Assembly: GCA_002403855.1 (NCBI GenBank)
Contig: DHIO01000011.1
Coordinates: 1 to 26,767, forward strand
Direction: 5' to 3'
Length of the DNA: 26,767 bases
Source: Acidimicrobiia bacterium UBA4744
Lineage (GTDB): Bacteria > Actinomycetota > Acidimicrobiia > Spongiisociales > UBA4744
Positions 7,211 to 14,732 of this stretch are shown one piece after another. The stretch's first letter is position 1. Each line of letters opens with the position of its first letter. The position numbers and the translations under genes are program-made. Under the pieces are notes generated by a model. The model had not been told where the DNA came from and searched no databases. It saw only the letters and a list, made by a program, of their open reading frames with translations.

Positions 7211-7437
7211 ACTGCCTCCATCCGGACCAAGCAATCTAGACGGCCGCAAACACGCCGGCGAGTCCGGCCTCATCGATCAGCCACTATATCGGAGACTGTG
7301 GACGGAAGCGCCTCCGGCTCCTGACGCCACGCCCGCCGGGCGAGAGCCCGCCGGGTTGGACCCACGCCGGGCAGGGTACGGCTGCCGATCCGATTCGGGA
7401 AGCTCTCATCCGGCGCTGCCCCTACCATGACGCTTAC
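7211..7437. promoter_or_regulatory. Divergent gap between the CYTH operon and tRNA-Arg, with a GAGA-loop hairpin
   Basis: Promoters for both the minus-strand CYTH operon and the plus-strand tRNA should lie here, but I cannot name convincing -35/-10 pairs. At 7332-7355 there is a hairpin: CCCG, a C-C mismatch, CGGGC, loop GAGA, GCCCG, then CGGG. A minus-strand frame covering part of this region is a tRNA antisense artefact. Confidence 0.35.
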
Positions 7438-7513
7438 GCCCTCGTAGCTCAGGGGATAGAGCAACTGCCTCCTAAGCAGTAGGTCGCAGGTTCGAATCCT
7501 GCCGGGGGCACCA
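7438..7513 (+). tRNA. tRNA-Arg (anticodon CCT), CCA encoded
   Basis: A complete cloverleaf. The acceptor stem GCCCTCG pairs with CGGGGGC (one T-G pair). The D arm is GCTC-AGGGGATA-GAGC. The anticodon stem ACTGC/GCAGT holds the loop CTCCTAA, with anticodon CCT reading AGG. The T arm is GCAGG-TTCGAAT-CCTGC. The discriminator is A and CCA follows at 7511-7513. Confidence 0.97.
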
Positions 7514-7572
7514 CAGAAGGTGGCCGAAACCGACACGGATCGTGATGAGCGCCTAGCCTTCCGTGGAGAACG

Positions 7573-9057
7573 ATGCCTGAGTACTACTACGAGCGACTCT
7601 CTTTCCTCGATGGCTCATTCCTGGCCCTCGAGTCGCCCAGCACGCATATGCACGTGGCGGGAGTGGCGATCTTCGAAGCAGGTCCGTTGTCGAGACCGGA
7701 CGGTGGCATCGACATCGCCAGGATCAAAGCTTTCATCGAATCGAAGCTCCAGTATGTGCCCAGATACCGGCAGCACCTTGCCTGGGTGCCGATCGAGAAG
7801 AATCCGGTCTGGGTCGACGACGACCACTTCGACCTCGACTACCACGTCCGCCATGTCAGTCTCCCCCAGCCGGGCACCGAAGAACAGCTGAAAGCGATGA
7901 CCGGTCGCCTGCTGTCCCAGCAGCTGAATCGAGCCAAACCGCTATGGGAACTCTGGGTGGTAGAAGGCATCGAGCAAGACCGATTCGCGCTCATCTTCAA
8001 GATCCACCACTGCATGATCGATGGGATTTCGGGTGTCGATCTGATGGCGGTGCTGCTCAACTTCGTTCCTTCCGAAGAGATCGAAGACATCATGCCGTAC
8101 GAGCCGCGCGCCGCCCCCGGAGGCGCTGAGCTGCTGGTGGGCGAGTCATTGAGGCGAGTGCGTCGAGCATTCCGAGCTGCAAGGGGAATCCCGCACCTCG
8201 TCGAGGAAGCACAAGCGATCGGCGCCGAGATCCAACGGCGGGCCAAAGCCGTTTCCTACTCTCTGACTTCGGGCTGGTTGACCCCCGCCACCCGCACCCC
8301 CATCAATGAGAGGATCGGGCCCAACCGTCGGTTTGACTGGCTCCACCTCGAACTCGACGACATCAAAGAGGTCAAGGATCTCATCGGGGGAACCGTCAAC
8401 GACGTAGTACTCGCCACCGTGGCCGGAGCGGTTCGCAAGTACTTGATCGAGGAGCGAGGCTTCGCAGTAGACGACGTGGAATTCCGAGCCATGGCGCCGG
8501 TGAGCGTGCGCGCCAAAGACCAGCGGGGCCGCATGGGCAACCAGGTCGCCATGTGGCTCGTGCAGCTACCGATCGACGAACCCGAAGCCCTGCGCCGGTA
8601 CGCCATCGTGCAAGATCGTACCCAGCACTTGAAAGACACCAATCAGGCTCTGGGCGCCTCGACTATTGTGCAACTCAGCTCCGGCACGCCCGCCACCCTG
8701 TTGGGCATGGCCGCTCGCCGCGCCACGCGACTCCGGCCGTTCAACATGACGGTCACCAACGTGCCGGGCCCCCAGTTCCCCATGTACGTCCTGGGCTCCA
8801 AGCTGCTGGCGCAATACCCCGCCGTTCCCCTCTGGGCCGGGCACGGGATCGGCGTCGCCCTCTTCAGTTACAACGGTGAGGTGGCATGGGGCCTCAACGC
8901 CGATCGGGATGCGGTGCCGGACGTCGAGGCATTCTCGGCGACGATTCGGGCATCCTTCGATCAGCTTCGCAAGGATGCTCGACGGGCCGCCGGAGTCGGC
9001 AAGTCGAAGAAGAAGGCAAAGAAGACCGGCTCCAAGAAGGCCAAATCTCAGGCCTGA
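7573..9057 (+). CDS. Wax ester synthase / acyl-CoA:diacylglycerol acyltransferase (WS/DGAT)
   Basis: A 494-aa member of the bacterial bifunctional WS/DGAT family, which joins acyl-CoA to fatty alcohols or diacylglycerol to form storage lipids, usually at the inner membrane face. The active site HHCMIDG (HHxxxDG) is at residues 145-151. The N-terminus (LSFLDGSFLALE, THMHVAG) and PLWELWVVEG are typical, as is NVPGPQFPMYVLGSKL in the C-terminal domain. The tail is strongly basic (KSKKKAKKTGSKKAKSQA), perhaps for contact with membrane or lipid-droplet surface. The start is ATG 7573 with GGAG upstream. Such enzymes are abundant in actinobacteria that store triacylglycerol. The single copy seen here cannot tell which product dominates. 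Confidence 0.95.
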   Translation: MPEYYYERLSFLDGSFLALESPSTHMHVAGVAIFEAGPLSRPDGGIDIARIKAFIESKLQYVPRYRQHLAWVPIEKNPVWVDDDHFDLDYHVRHVSLPQPGTEEQLKAMTGRLLSQQLNRAKPLWELWVVEGIEQDRFALIFKIHHCMIDGISGVDLMAVLLNFVPSEEIEDIMPYEPRAAPGGAELLVGESLRRVRRAFRAARGIPHLVEEAQAIGAEIQRRAKAVSYSLTSGWLTPATRTPINERIGPNRRFDWLHLELDDIKEVKDLIGGTVNDVVLATVAGAVRKYLIEERGFAVDDVEFRAMAPVSVRAKDQRGRMGNQVAMWLVQLPIDEPEALRRYAIVQDRTQHLKDTNQALGASTIVQLSSGTPATLLGMAARRATRLRPFNMTVTNVPGPQFPMYVLGSKLLAQYPAVPLWAGHGIGVALFSYNGEVAWGLNADRDAVPDVEAFSATIRASFDQLRKDARRAAGVGKSKKKAKKTGSKKAKSQA

Positions 9058-9228
9058 GCCTTTCCTCGCTTCCCCGAGCGATTCGCCTCGCCGGACGTCT
9101 GCCATCGGAACGTTGCTCGACACCACCGTCGGAACCGCGACCGGGCTCAACTCGTTGGCTCGAGCCACAGATGAACCCGGCCGCCCGGTTGCCGGAGACG
9201 CGAGGGCAGTGCTCGGTAGGCTTGGCCG

Positions 9229-10254
9229 ATGTCATCCGCAGTGATGAACGCCGTGGTTATGGGACTCCCCGAGGGCCCGGAAGTGCTCGCCTCCCGCCGC
9301 CTGCCGGTACCCCAGCCGGGTCGCGGTGAGGTTCTGGTGCAGGTACATGCCGCCGCGGTGAGTTCCCCCGGCCGGCCGGTTCCGCCGGACGGGTCTTCCG
9401 TCGTGTCTCCCTACGTTCCGGGGTCGGACGCGGCCGGCGAGGTCCTGCTGCCGGGACCCGGGGTGGCCGAGTGGTCGCCGGGCGACCGGGTCATCGTCCT
9501 GGGTGAAGATCCGACCGACACCCGACCGGGAGCGTACGCCGAGTATCTGACGGCGTCTGCCGGCCGGCTACATCCGATTCCCCGCAACGTTTCGTTCCTC
9601 ACCGCTGCCAGCGTGGTGCGGAGTCTTGCGACGGCCTGGGCGGCTCTCTTCCGGCACGGCCGGCTCGGCACAGAGGAACGCGTCGTGGTGATGGGGGCCG
9701 CCAACCCGGACGGCATCGCCGCAGTTCAGATCTGCCGGTGGAAGGGCATCCGGGTGATCGCCGTGTCCGACGGTCGCCACGCACGAAGGTTGGGCGCACT
9801 GGGAGCCACCCGGGTCGTCTCCCACTCGGCCCCCGACCTGACCGGAAGGATCAACACAGGTCTTGGTGAACAGGGCGCCACCGTGGTCATCGACGTGGAA
9901 GGCACAGCGTTGCCCGCCTCCCTCGAACTGCTGGAGTCGGACGGCCGGTTCGTGGTGACCGAAGGTGCTGAGAAACAGTTGATCGATGTTCGGCTCATGG
10001 TCGAGCGGCGTGCACGGGTGATCGGCTCGGCTGGTCCCATTGACGGTGTCGACATCGCCCACATCCTCAAACTCATCGGCGAAGCCACCTTCGTTCCGGT
10101 GATCGACTCGATTCACCCCCTCTCGAAGGCCGCAGAAGCACACCATCGAGCCGCGTCTCCGGAGGCGTTTGGTGCCGTGCTACTGGTGCCCGACCGTTTC
10201 CATACGTCATCCGAAGAGTTCGCTCAACTTCGCGAAGAAGGCCGACCGAGGTAG
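9229..10254 (+). CDS. MDR-superfamily alcohol dehydrogenase / quinone oxidoreductase-like protein
   Basis: A 341-aa zinc-independent medium-chain dehydrogenase/reductase. The N-terminal GroES-like part carries VPQPGRGEVLVQVHAAAVSS and VPGSDAAGEVLLPGPGV, followed by WSPGDRVIVLG. The nucleotide-binding part is VVVMGAANPDGIAAVQICRW, in place of the usual G-A-x-G-x-V-G loop, so cofactor binding may be altered. The later part (LLESDGRFVVTEGAEKQ) matches the family. No cysteine cluster for structural zinc is present. The substrate is unknown; NADPH:quinone reductase or enoyl reductase activity is typical. The start is ATG 9229 with TAGG upstream; ATG 9244 is an alternative. The gene overlaps the convergent minus-strand gene by 48 bases at its 3' end. 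Confidence 0.8.
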   Translation: MSSAVMNAVVMGLPEGPEVLASRRLPVPQPGRGEVLVQVHAAAVSSPGRPVPPDGSSVVSPYVPGSDAAGEVLLPGPGVAEWSPGDRVIVLGEDPTDTRPGAYAEYLTASAGRLHPIPRNVSFLTAASVVRSLATAWAALFRHGRLGTEERVVVMGAANPDGIAAVQICRWKGIRVIAVSDGRHARRLGALGATRVVSHSAPDLTGRINTGLGEQGATVVIDVEGTALPASLELLESDGRFVVTEGAEKQLIDVRLMVERRARVIGSAGPIDGVDIAHILKLIGEATFVPVIDSIHPLSKAAEAHHRAASPEAFGAVLLVPDRFHTSSEEFAQLREEGRPR

Positions 10255-10932
10255 GGCTTCGACCGCGCCAACCTCCAGTGCAGATCGCAATGCCTCCCTG
10301 TCCACATGCGGCCCAAAGGCAACCACCCGGGCACCGGCCCGAACCGATCGCTCCACGACCGCAATTGAATCAGGCCAAGCGAGATCCACCAGAACCAGGT
10401 CGGGAATCTCGCCGGCCGGGAAGCCGGCCCTCGCTCCGGCTCCGTCCGACACGACCAGCATTCTTCCCGACCCGGTAACCAGCGGCTCGATCTTGGCGCG
10501 GTCCATCAGGTTGGCGGATACGAGCCCGACGCGCCCGAGTGCCTGAGCCTTGGCGGCACCCCATGCCAGGTGGGCCATCCAGACCTCGTCGCCGAGCGAA
10601 CGCGAGGATGCCGGGGCCAGATCGTAGATGTCGCCCGGGATCGCTGCCACGGCGCCTGCATCACGAGAGACGGCCTCGACACCGGAGGCAACGAGAGCGT
10701 CGGTCGGAAAACTCATCGCCTCCTGAAAGACCTCGAGCGGCCCACGGCCCTGTTCGGCAAACGGCCGCGAAAGCAACTCTTGGAGAGTGCAGCAAAGCCA
10801 TGCTTTCCCTTCCTGGATCGCATTCGCGAGCCGTTCAGGGCGCGCTAGTCCCAGCTCCTGCATTCGCTGCTCGACGTAGGTTGGGAAGGCCGCGGTAAGC
10901 GCGGTCACCAGATCGGCTGCGACGGGCGTCAT
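10207..10932 (-). CDS. Uncharacterised protein with a receiver-like C-terminal domain
   Basis: A 241-aa protein without a named family. The C-terminal ~110 residues look like a degenerate response-regulator receiver fold: a strand LVLVDLAW, then RAGARVVAFGPHVDREALRSALEVGAVEALPRSAFFAKLSELF, which copies the strand-helix pattern of receivers. No clear phosphoacceptor pocket or DNA-binding domain is present. The N-terminal half (residues 1-130) is helical and includes GPLEVFQEAMSFPTDAL and DIYDLAPASSRSLGDEVW. The start is ATG 10932 with GAGGGGA about 9 bases away. It diverges from the HAD-like gene across 52 bases. Its last 48 bases overlap the end of the MDR gene. Function unknown; receiver-like is a structural guess. 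Confidence 0.65.
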   Translation of the reverse strand: MTPVAADLVTALTAAFPTYVEQRMQELGLARPERLANAIQEGKAWLCCTLQELLSRPFAEQGRGPLEVFQEAMSFPTDALVASGVEAVSRDAGAVAAIPGDIYDLAPASSRSLGDEVWMAHLAWGAAKAQALGRVGLVSANLMDRAKIEPLVTGSGRMLVVSDGAGARAGFPAGEIPDLVLVDLAWPDSIAVVERSVRAGARVVAFGPHVDREALRSALEVGAVEALPRSAFFAKLSELFG

Positions 10933-10984
10933 CCGTACCGTCCCCTCGCTGATTTTTCTAGAGTAGAGGGAGGAGAGGAGAGGG

Positions 10985-11416
10985 GTGGCGGTGAGGCTGA
11001 TCATCATCGACCTCACGAACGGCCTGCTGACCGACCAGGAGATGACCGGCCCCCGGACCGGTGCCGGAGAAATGCTCGAGGCCCTTTGCCGTCAGTACCG
11101 GCTGGCCGCTTTCACCGACTCTCCCGGCAGCGGCCCCGAGTTCCGCAGTCGCCTCGAAGAGCTGGATCTGGGTGGCTTCTTCGAGACGGTCACCACATCG
11201 GCCGATCTCGGAGCCGCCCTCTCGCCTTCGACAGTGCTGCACATTGCCGCCACGGTCGGCACCCCGGCGGGCCAGACCGCAGTCATCAGTGTTCGTCCCC
11301 AAATCGTCGACGACCTCCAAATGGCCGGAATAGTGGCGCTGCTGGCGGAAAGGGGCACGCCGGTCACGGATCTGCCTCAAGCTCTGGCGTGGATGACTGC
11401 GATCAGTTCCGGCTAG
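10985..11416 (+). CDS. Degenerate HAD-like protein
   Basis: A 143-aa protein resembling a shortened HAD hydrolase. Where an active enzyme has DxDGT, it has IIIDLTNG (Asp9, then Thr-Asn instead of Asp-Gly), so the second catalytic aspartate is missing. A motif II-like AFTDS follows at about 42-46, while the lysine of motif III and the acidic motif IV are not evident; VISVRPQIVDDLQMAG is a diverged counterpart. It is probably not a phosphatase and may be a binding or scaffold protein. The start is GTG 10985 behind a purine-rich GGAGAGGAGAGGG; GTG 10991 is possible. It ends 27 bases before the convergent CvpA-CAP gene. The pseudo-HAD reading is inference. Confidence 0.6.
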   Translation: MAVRLIIIDLTNGLLTDQEMTGPRTGAGEMLEALCRQYRLAAFTDSPGSGPEFRSRLEELDLGGFFETVTTSADLGAALSPSTVLHIAATVGTPAGQTAVISVRPQIVDDLQMAGIVALLAERGTPVTDLPQALAWMTAISSG

Positions 11417-11443
11417 TCATCGTCGACCATTGATGGGGAACGC

Positions 11444-12412
11444 TCAGGCGGAGAACACCTGCACAACCATCAACCCCAGCGGACCGCGAACAACACCCAC
11501 CCCCAGGCGGGTGAACTCGGCGCTGAGGATGTTGCTTCGGTGGGCCGGGCTGTCCATGAGACCGTCGTGCGCGGTGCCAGCGGTGGCCGCCAACGCCAGG
11601 TTCTCCCCGACGACCAGGTACGGAATCCCCGCAGAGGACATGCGATCGGCGACCGTGCCGGTGGTCGGAGAGGTGTGGCTGAAGTAGCCGGCAACGTACA
11701 TCTCGGTTGCGTGACCCTCGCCAACCGCCGACAGCGGCAACGACCAGGCCAGCGGATCAAGACCTTCCTCAATCCGCGATCGGTTGGCCAACTCGAAGAT
11801 CTCCTCGGCAGATTTCTCGTCGGCCCGCAGATCGTCCGGGGCGGCCGCCGGTATCGGCACGGTCTCGTCCTCTTCGACGATGACCTTCTCCCGCCCCACC
11901 AGGCGGTCGAGGTTCAAGAGAGATTCGAGTACCCGATCGCCGGCCACGGTGTGAAACATCCGCTGTGGAAACAACTCCGGATCGGTCAGCGCCGAGGCGA
12001 CATTGGACTCTTCGATACTCTCTCCGACTGCGTCGGGCAGAGGGATGACCACCAAGAGCGAGAGCAGCAGGATCGCAATGAACAGGGCCCACGCCAATGC
12101 CACCCCCCCGCCGAACAAACGGTTGGTCAGCGCCAACCCGGGCAGCGTGAAGATCCTCTGGAGGTAGTGAGCGCCGATCGAAGCGCCGATCCCAATGACG
12201 AGGAAGATAGCGACGCCACCGGCCAGCCGCCCCATTTCCGGCGAGATACCCAGCCACTCCGCCACGCCGTCCCCAACCAGTCCGCTGAACCGGAAAGCCA
12301 GCGCCACACCGAGCACCAGGCCGACCAGGTCCATTGCCTCGCGTGCAAATCCGCGCATCCAACCCCGCACGAACAGGGCCGCGAAGTAGAGCCCCAGGAG
12401 AAAGTCAACCAT
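11444..12412 (-). CDS. CvpA-like membrane domain fused to a CAP/SCP domain
   Basis: A 322-aa fusion. Residues 1 to about 140 form a CvpA-like four-helix membrane region: MVDFLLGLYFAALFVRGWMRG opens it, followed by GLVLGVALAF, GGVAIFLVIGIGASIGAHYL and a long LALFI-like helix ending VVIPLPDAV. A linker of about 70 residues follows. A CAP (cysteine-rich secretory protein-type) domain spans about 215-322. The conserved CAP residues are seen in EGHATEM, FSHTSP, VGENLA and DSPAHRSNILS. The predicted layout puts the CAP domain on the outer face. CvpA proteins are linked to colicin V export and envelope stress; CAP proteins act on lipids or peptidoglycan-associated ligands. The start is ATG 12412 behind GGAGG. 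Domain calls are secure; the joint role is unknown. Confidence 0.85.
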   Translation of the reverse strand: MVDFLLGLYFAALFVRGWMRGFAREAMDLVGLVLGVALAFRFSGLVGDGVAEWLGISPEMGRLAGGVAIFLVIGIGASIGAHYLQRIFTLPGLALTNRLFGGGVALAWALFIAILLLSLLVVIPLPDAVGESIEESNVASALTDPELFPQRMFHTVAGDRVLESLLNLDRLVGREKVIVEEDETVPIPAAAPDDLRADEKSAEEIFELANRSRIEEGLDPLAWSLPLSAVGEGHATEMYVAGYFSHTSPTTGTVADRMSSAGIPYLVVGENLALAATAGTAHDGLMDSPAHRSNILSAEFTRLGVGVVRGPLGLMVVQVFSA

Positions 12413-12550
12413 TGCGAGACCTCCGGTCCCAGTGTTGCCCGCCACCAGTTGTCGGCCGCCTCTTCGGGTCGGCTTCCGATCTGCCGGGCGCAAACTGGAA
12501 TCTGCGTACTGAGAACCGGGGCGCGGAAGACTCGTCGCCAGAAGCTGTGG

Positions 12551-12565
12551 GCCGGAAACCGGCCG
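12551..12565 (-). terminator. Hairpin just after the alaX-type gene
   Basis: A 6-bp perfect stem with a 3-base loop (GGCCGG, TTT on the minus strand, CCGGCC) lies about 10 bases after the minus-strand stop at 12575. No T-run follows, so it is a weak terminator candidate. Confidence 0.3.
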
Positions 12566-12574
12566 CTGGTCCTC

Positions 12575-13282
12575 TCACGTCACCTCGATACGGATTCGCT
12601 TGTTGGCCTTGCCCTTGGACTCGGTTTTGACTACTCGCACCGTGCCGACCTCGGTTGTCGAGCCGACGTGGGTACCTCCATCCGCCTGCTTGTCGAGACC
12701 AACGATATGCACGACACGGATCGGATCTATGAAATCCGGCAGGAGGTTGACCTTGGTCCTGATCAAGTCGGGATCGGCCAGCGCCTCGTCGCGAGGGAGG
12801 AAGAGGATCTCGACGGGGAGACCGGCACCGAGTTCTTCGTTGAGTCTGTCTTCGACCTGTTGTCCAAACTCAACCGAGATGCCCTCGAGTTCGAAATCCA
12901 TCCTGGCGGTGCCGGGTTCCATGTTGCCGCCCGTGACCTTGGCATCGAAATCCCGCCAGATGATCGCCGACAACGAATGGAGGGCCGTATGAGTGCGCAT
13001 CAGCAGGTAGCGCCGCTCCCAGTCGATCTCGGCAACCACTTCCGTCCCGGGGGACGGAGGCCTGCCCTCGAAGACGTGCAGGACTCTCCCTCGGCGGCGG
13101 ACGGTATCGGTGACACCGACCTGTCCGCCGGACCAACGAATCCAACCCGTATCGCCGGGCTGCCCTCCCCCGCGGGGGTAGAAGACCGTGCGGTCGAGCA
13201 CAATGCCGTCGTCTTCCACAGCTTCCAGCACGGCCTCCACCGAGCGGAGGTAGGAGTCGTGGGCGGCGATTTCCTCCGTCAT
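12575..13282 (-). CDS. alaX: Alanyl-tRNA editing protein, AlaX type
   Basis: A 235-aa free-standing editing protein related to the C-terminal editing domain of alanyl-tRNA synthetase. It would remove serine or glycine wrongly attached to tRNA-Ala. The N-terminal strand region has RTVFYPRGGGQPGDTG. The zinc-site histidines are in RTHTALHSL (His98, His102), and the second half of the site is in KQADGGTHVGSTTEVG, where the family's usual cysteine is replaced, as in the mid-sized AlaX group. The start is ATG 13282 with AAGGGG upstream; the open frame before it adds only non-family sequence. It diverges from livK across 104 bases. Confidence 0.9.
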   Translation of the reverse strand: MTEEIAAHDSYLRSVEAVLEAVEDDGIVLDRTVFYPRGGGQPGDTGWIRWSGGQVGVTDTVRRRGRVLHVFEGRPPSPGTEVVAEIDWERRYLLMRTHTALHSLSAIIWRDFDAKVTGGNMEPGTARMDFELEGISVEFGQQVEDRLNEELGAGLPVEILFLPRDEALADPDLIRTKVNLLPDFIDPIRVVHIVGLDKQADGGTHVGSTTEVGTVRVVKTESKGKANKRIRIEVT

Positions 13283-13386
13283 TGTCGGCCCCTTTTCTCG
13301 AGAATCGCGTGCATTGGGCAAGGGTAGACGGCTATGCTCCCGATTCCCCTGACTGGGGAACGAAAGGGCTAACGAGAGGGAAGAGA
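13283..13386. promoter_or_regulatory. Divergent promoter region between alaX and livK
   Basis: TATGCT at 13333-13338 is a possible plus-strand -10 box for livK, but TTGGGC (13314-13319) is only 13 bases upstream, too close for a normal -35. An inverted repeat TTCCCC-TGACT-GGGGAA (13344-13360) sits 27 bases ahead of the livK start and could be an operator or 5' hairpin. The evidence is weak. Confidence 0.35.
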
Positions 13387-14601
13387 ATGAAACGATCGCT
13401 CAGAATGCTGGCAGCAGTTGCCGTGCTCGCGATCATCGCCGCAGCGTGTTCCGGAGGCGGTTCAGGCGACGCGCTCAAGATGGGAACCAACCTGCCGCAA
13501 ACCGGAGACCTGGCCGTGCTCGGACCGCCCATGGTGGAAGCAGTGAACATGGCCGTCCGTGACATCAACGAAGGTGGCGGCGTCAACGGCACCGACGTCG
13601 ATTTGGTGGTCGGCGACTCCGGAACCAACGAACAGGTAGCGGCCGAGACGGCCGACCGGCTCATCAGTTCGGATCAGGTCAACGGGATCATCGGCCCGGC
13701 ATCCTCGCGGATCACTCTGTCGGTAATCGACAAGATCACCAGTTCAGGTACGCCAATGTGCTCGCCGTCGAACACGGGATCCTCACTCACTACGTATGAG
13801 GCAGACGTGCCCGGGTTCTACTTCCGTACGGCTCCGCCGGACAATCTGCAGGGCCCGGCCCTCGCCGATATCATCCTGGGTGACGGCCGCAGCAATGTGG
13901 CAGTCATGGCGTTGAACGACGAGTACGGGCAAGGTTTTGCTTCGTTTCTGAAGTCTTCCTTGATCGAAGGCGGCGCCAACATCGCCGTGGATGTGGCCTA
14001 CGACCCGAACGGAACCGACTTCAGCGCCGACGTCCAGCAGGTCGTCGATGCCGCGCCGGACTCCATCGTCTTGATCTCATTCCCGGACACGGGTACGCGG
14101 ATCGTCACCGGCCTGATCGAAAACGGTCTCAGCCCCGACATCATGTACACGGCAGACGGCATGCAGTCCGGCGATGTGATCGCCCAGATCAGCCCCAACG
14201 ACCCGGCCGGGCTCAACGGCATGAAGGGCACGGCTCCCTCCGCCCAGGGTACGCAGGCGTTCACGGATGCCTTCGCCGAGTTTGCCCCCGACGTGGCCAC
14301 CATCTTCTCGGCCCACGCCTACGACTGCACGATCATCATGGCGCTGGCCGCCGAATCAGCCGGATCGACCGATCCGGCCGATATCGCCGCCGCCATGGTC
14401 GGCGTCACCCAGGGTGGTACCAAGTGCGCCACCTACTCGTCCTGCAAGGCGATCCTGGATGACGGTGGGGATATCGACTACGACGGAGCCTCGGGACCCG
14501 GCGAGTGGGTACCACAGGGCGAACCGGCCGCCGGAACCTACGATGTGTGGGAGTTCCGCGACGGCGAAGTGAACACTCTCGACATCGTCGAAGTGGGGTA
14601 A
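13387..14601 (+). CDS. livK: Branched-chain amino-acid type ABC transporter substrate-binding lipoprotein
   Basis: A 404-aa periplasmic-type binding protein carried as a lipoprotein. The signal peptide MKRSLRMLAAVAVLAIIAAA ends at a lipobox with Cys22 (AAAC), followed by SGGGSGD. The mature part is a family-1 amino-acid binding fold: MGTNLPQTGDLAVLGPPM, then IIGPASSRITLSVIDKI, and AHAYDCTIIMALAAE. Four cysteines (CTIIM, TKCATYSSCKAI and MCSP) could form disulfides. The start is ATG 13387 behind GAGAGGGAAGAG; the open frame upstream lacks a signal peptide. The permease and ATPase genes lie convergently on the other strand after a strong hairpin. The ligand may be a branched-chain amino acid, amide or other small acid; this is not decided by sequence. 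Confidence 0.93.
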   Translation: MKRSLRMLAAVAVLAIIAAACSGGGSGDALKMGTNLPQTGDLAVLGPPMVEAVNMAVRDINEGGGVNGTDVDLVVGDSGTNEQVAAETADRLISSDQVNGIIGPASSRITLSVIDKITSSGTPMCSPSNTGSSLTTYEADVPGFYFRTAPPDNLQGPALADIILGDGRSNVAVMALNDEYGQGFASFLKSSLIEGGANIAVDVAYDPNGTDFSADVQQVVDAAPDSIVLISFPDTGTRIVTGLIENGLSPDIMYTADGMQSGDVIAQISPNDPAGLNGMKGTAPSAQGTQAFTDAFAEFAPDVATIFSAHAYDCTIIMALAAESAGSTDPADIAAAMVGVTQGGTKCATYSSCKAILDDGGDIDYDGASGPGEWVPQGEPAAGTYDVWEFRDGEVNTLDIVEVG

Positions 14602-14618
14602 CCACTCCAATCGCAAAC

Positions 14619-14652
14619 CGTGGGAAGGGGCCCTTCGGGGCCCCTTCCCACG
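14619..14652. terminator. Perfect 15-bp bidirectional terminator hairpin
   Basis: A 15-bp stem with no mismatch (CGTGGGAAGGGGCCC and its complement) closes a TTCG loop. It lies 17 bases after the livK stop and about 80 bases from the livF stop, so it can stop transcription from both directions. There is no T-run. Confidence 0.75.
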
Positions 14653-14662
14653 TGAGTCTCGA

Positions 14663-14710
14663 GGTTTCAGGTTGCGGGTTTCAGGTTGTGGGTTCCGGTT
14701 TCAGGTTCGG
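14663..14710 (+). repeat. Three copies of the 11-mer GGTTTCAGGTT
   Basis: Exact copies of GGTTTCAGGTT at 14663-14673, 14677-14687 and 14697-14707, plus a partial GGTTCC. It lies between the convergent terminator and the end of livF, in non-coding sequence. Confidence 0.7.
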
Positions 14711-14732
14711 GCTTGCAGCTCGTCGGTCGTCG

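Noticed and set aside
7270..7536. An 88-aa minus-strand frame containing PGRIRTCDLLLRRQLLYPLSYEG
   Set aside because: It is the antisense translation of tRNA-Arg, a well-known kind of spurious gene.
9157..9166. 10-bp palindrome GGCTCGAGCC after the WS/DGAT gene
   Set aside because: Palindromes of this size occur by chance in GC-rich DNA; there is no loop or T-run.
11540..13327. 595-aa plus-strand frame
   Set aside because: It runs antisense to the CvpA-CAP and alaX genes, is rich in Arg, Gln, His and Asp and has no family motifs.
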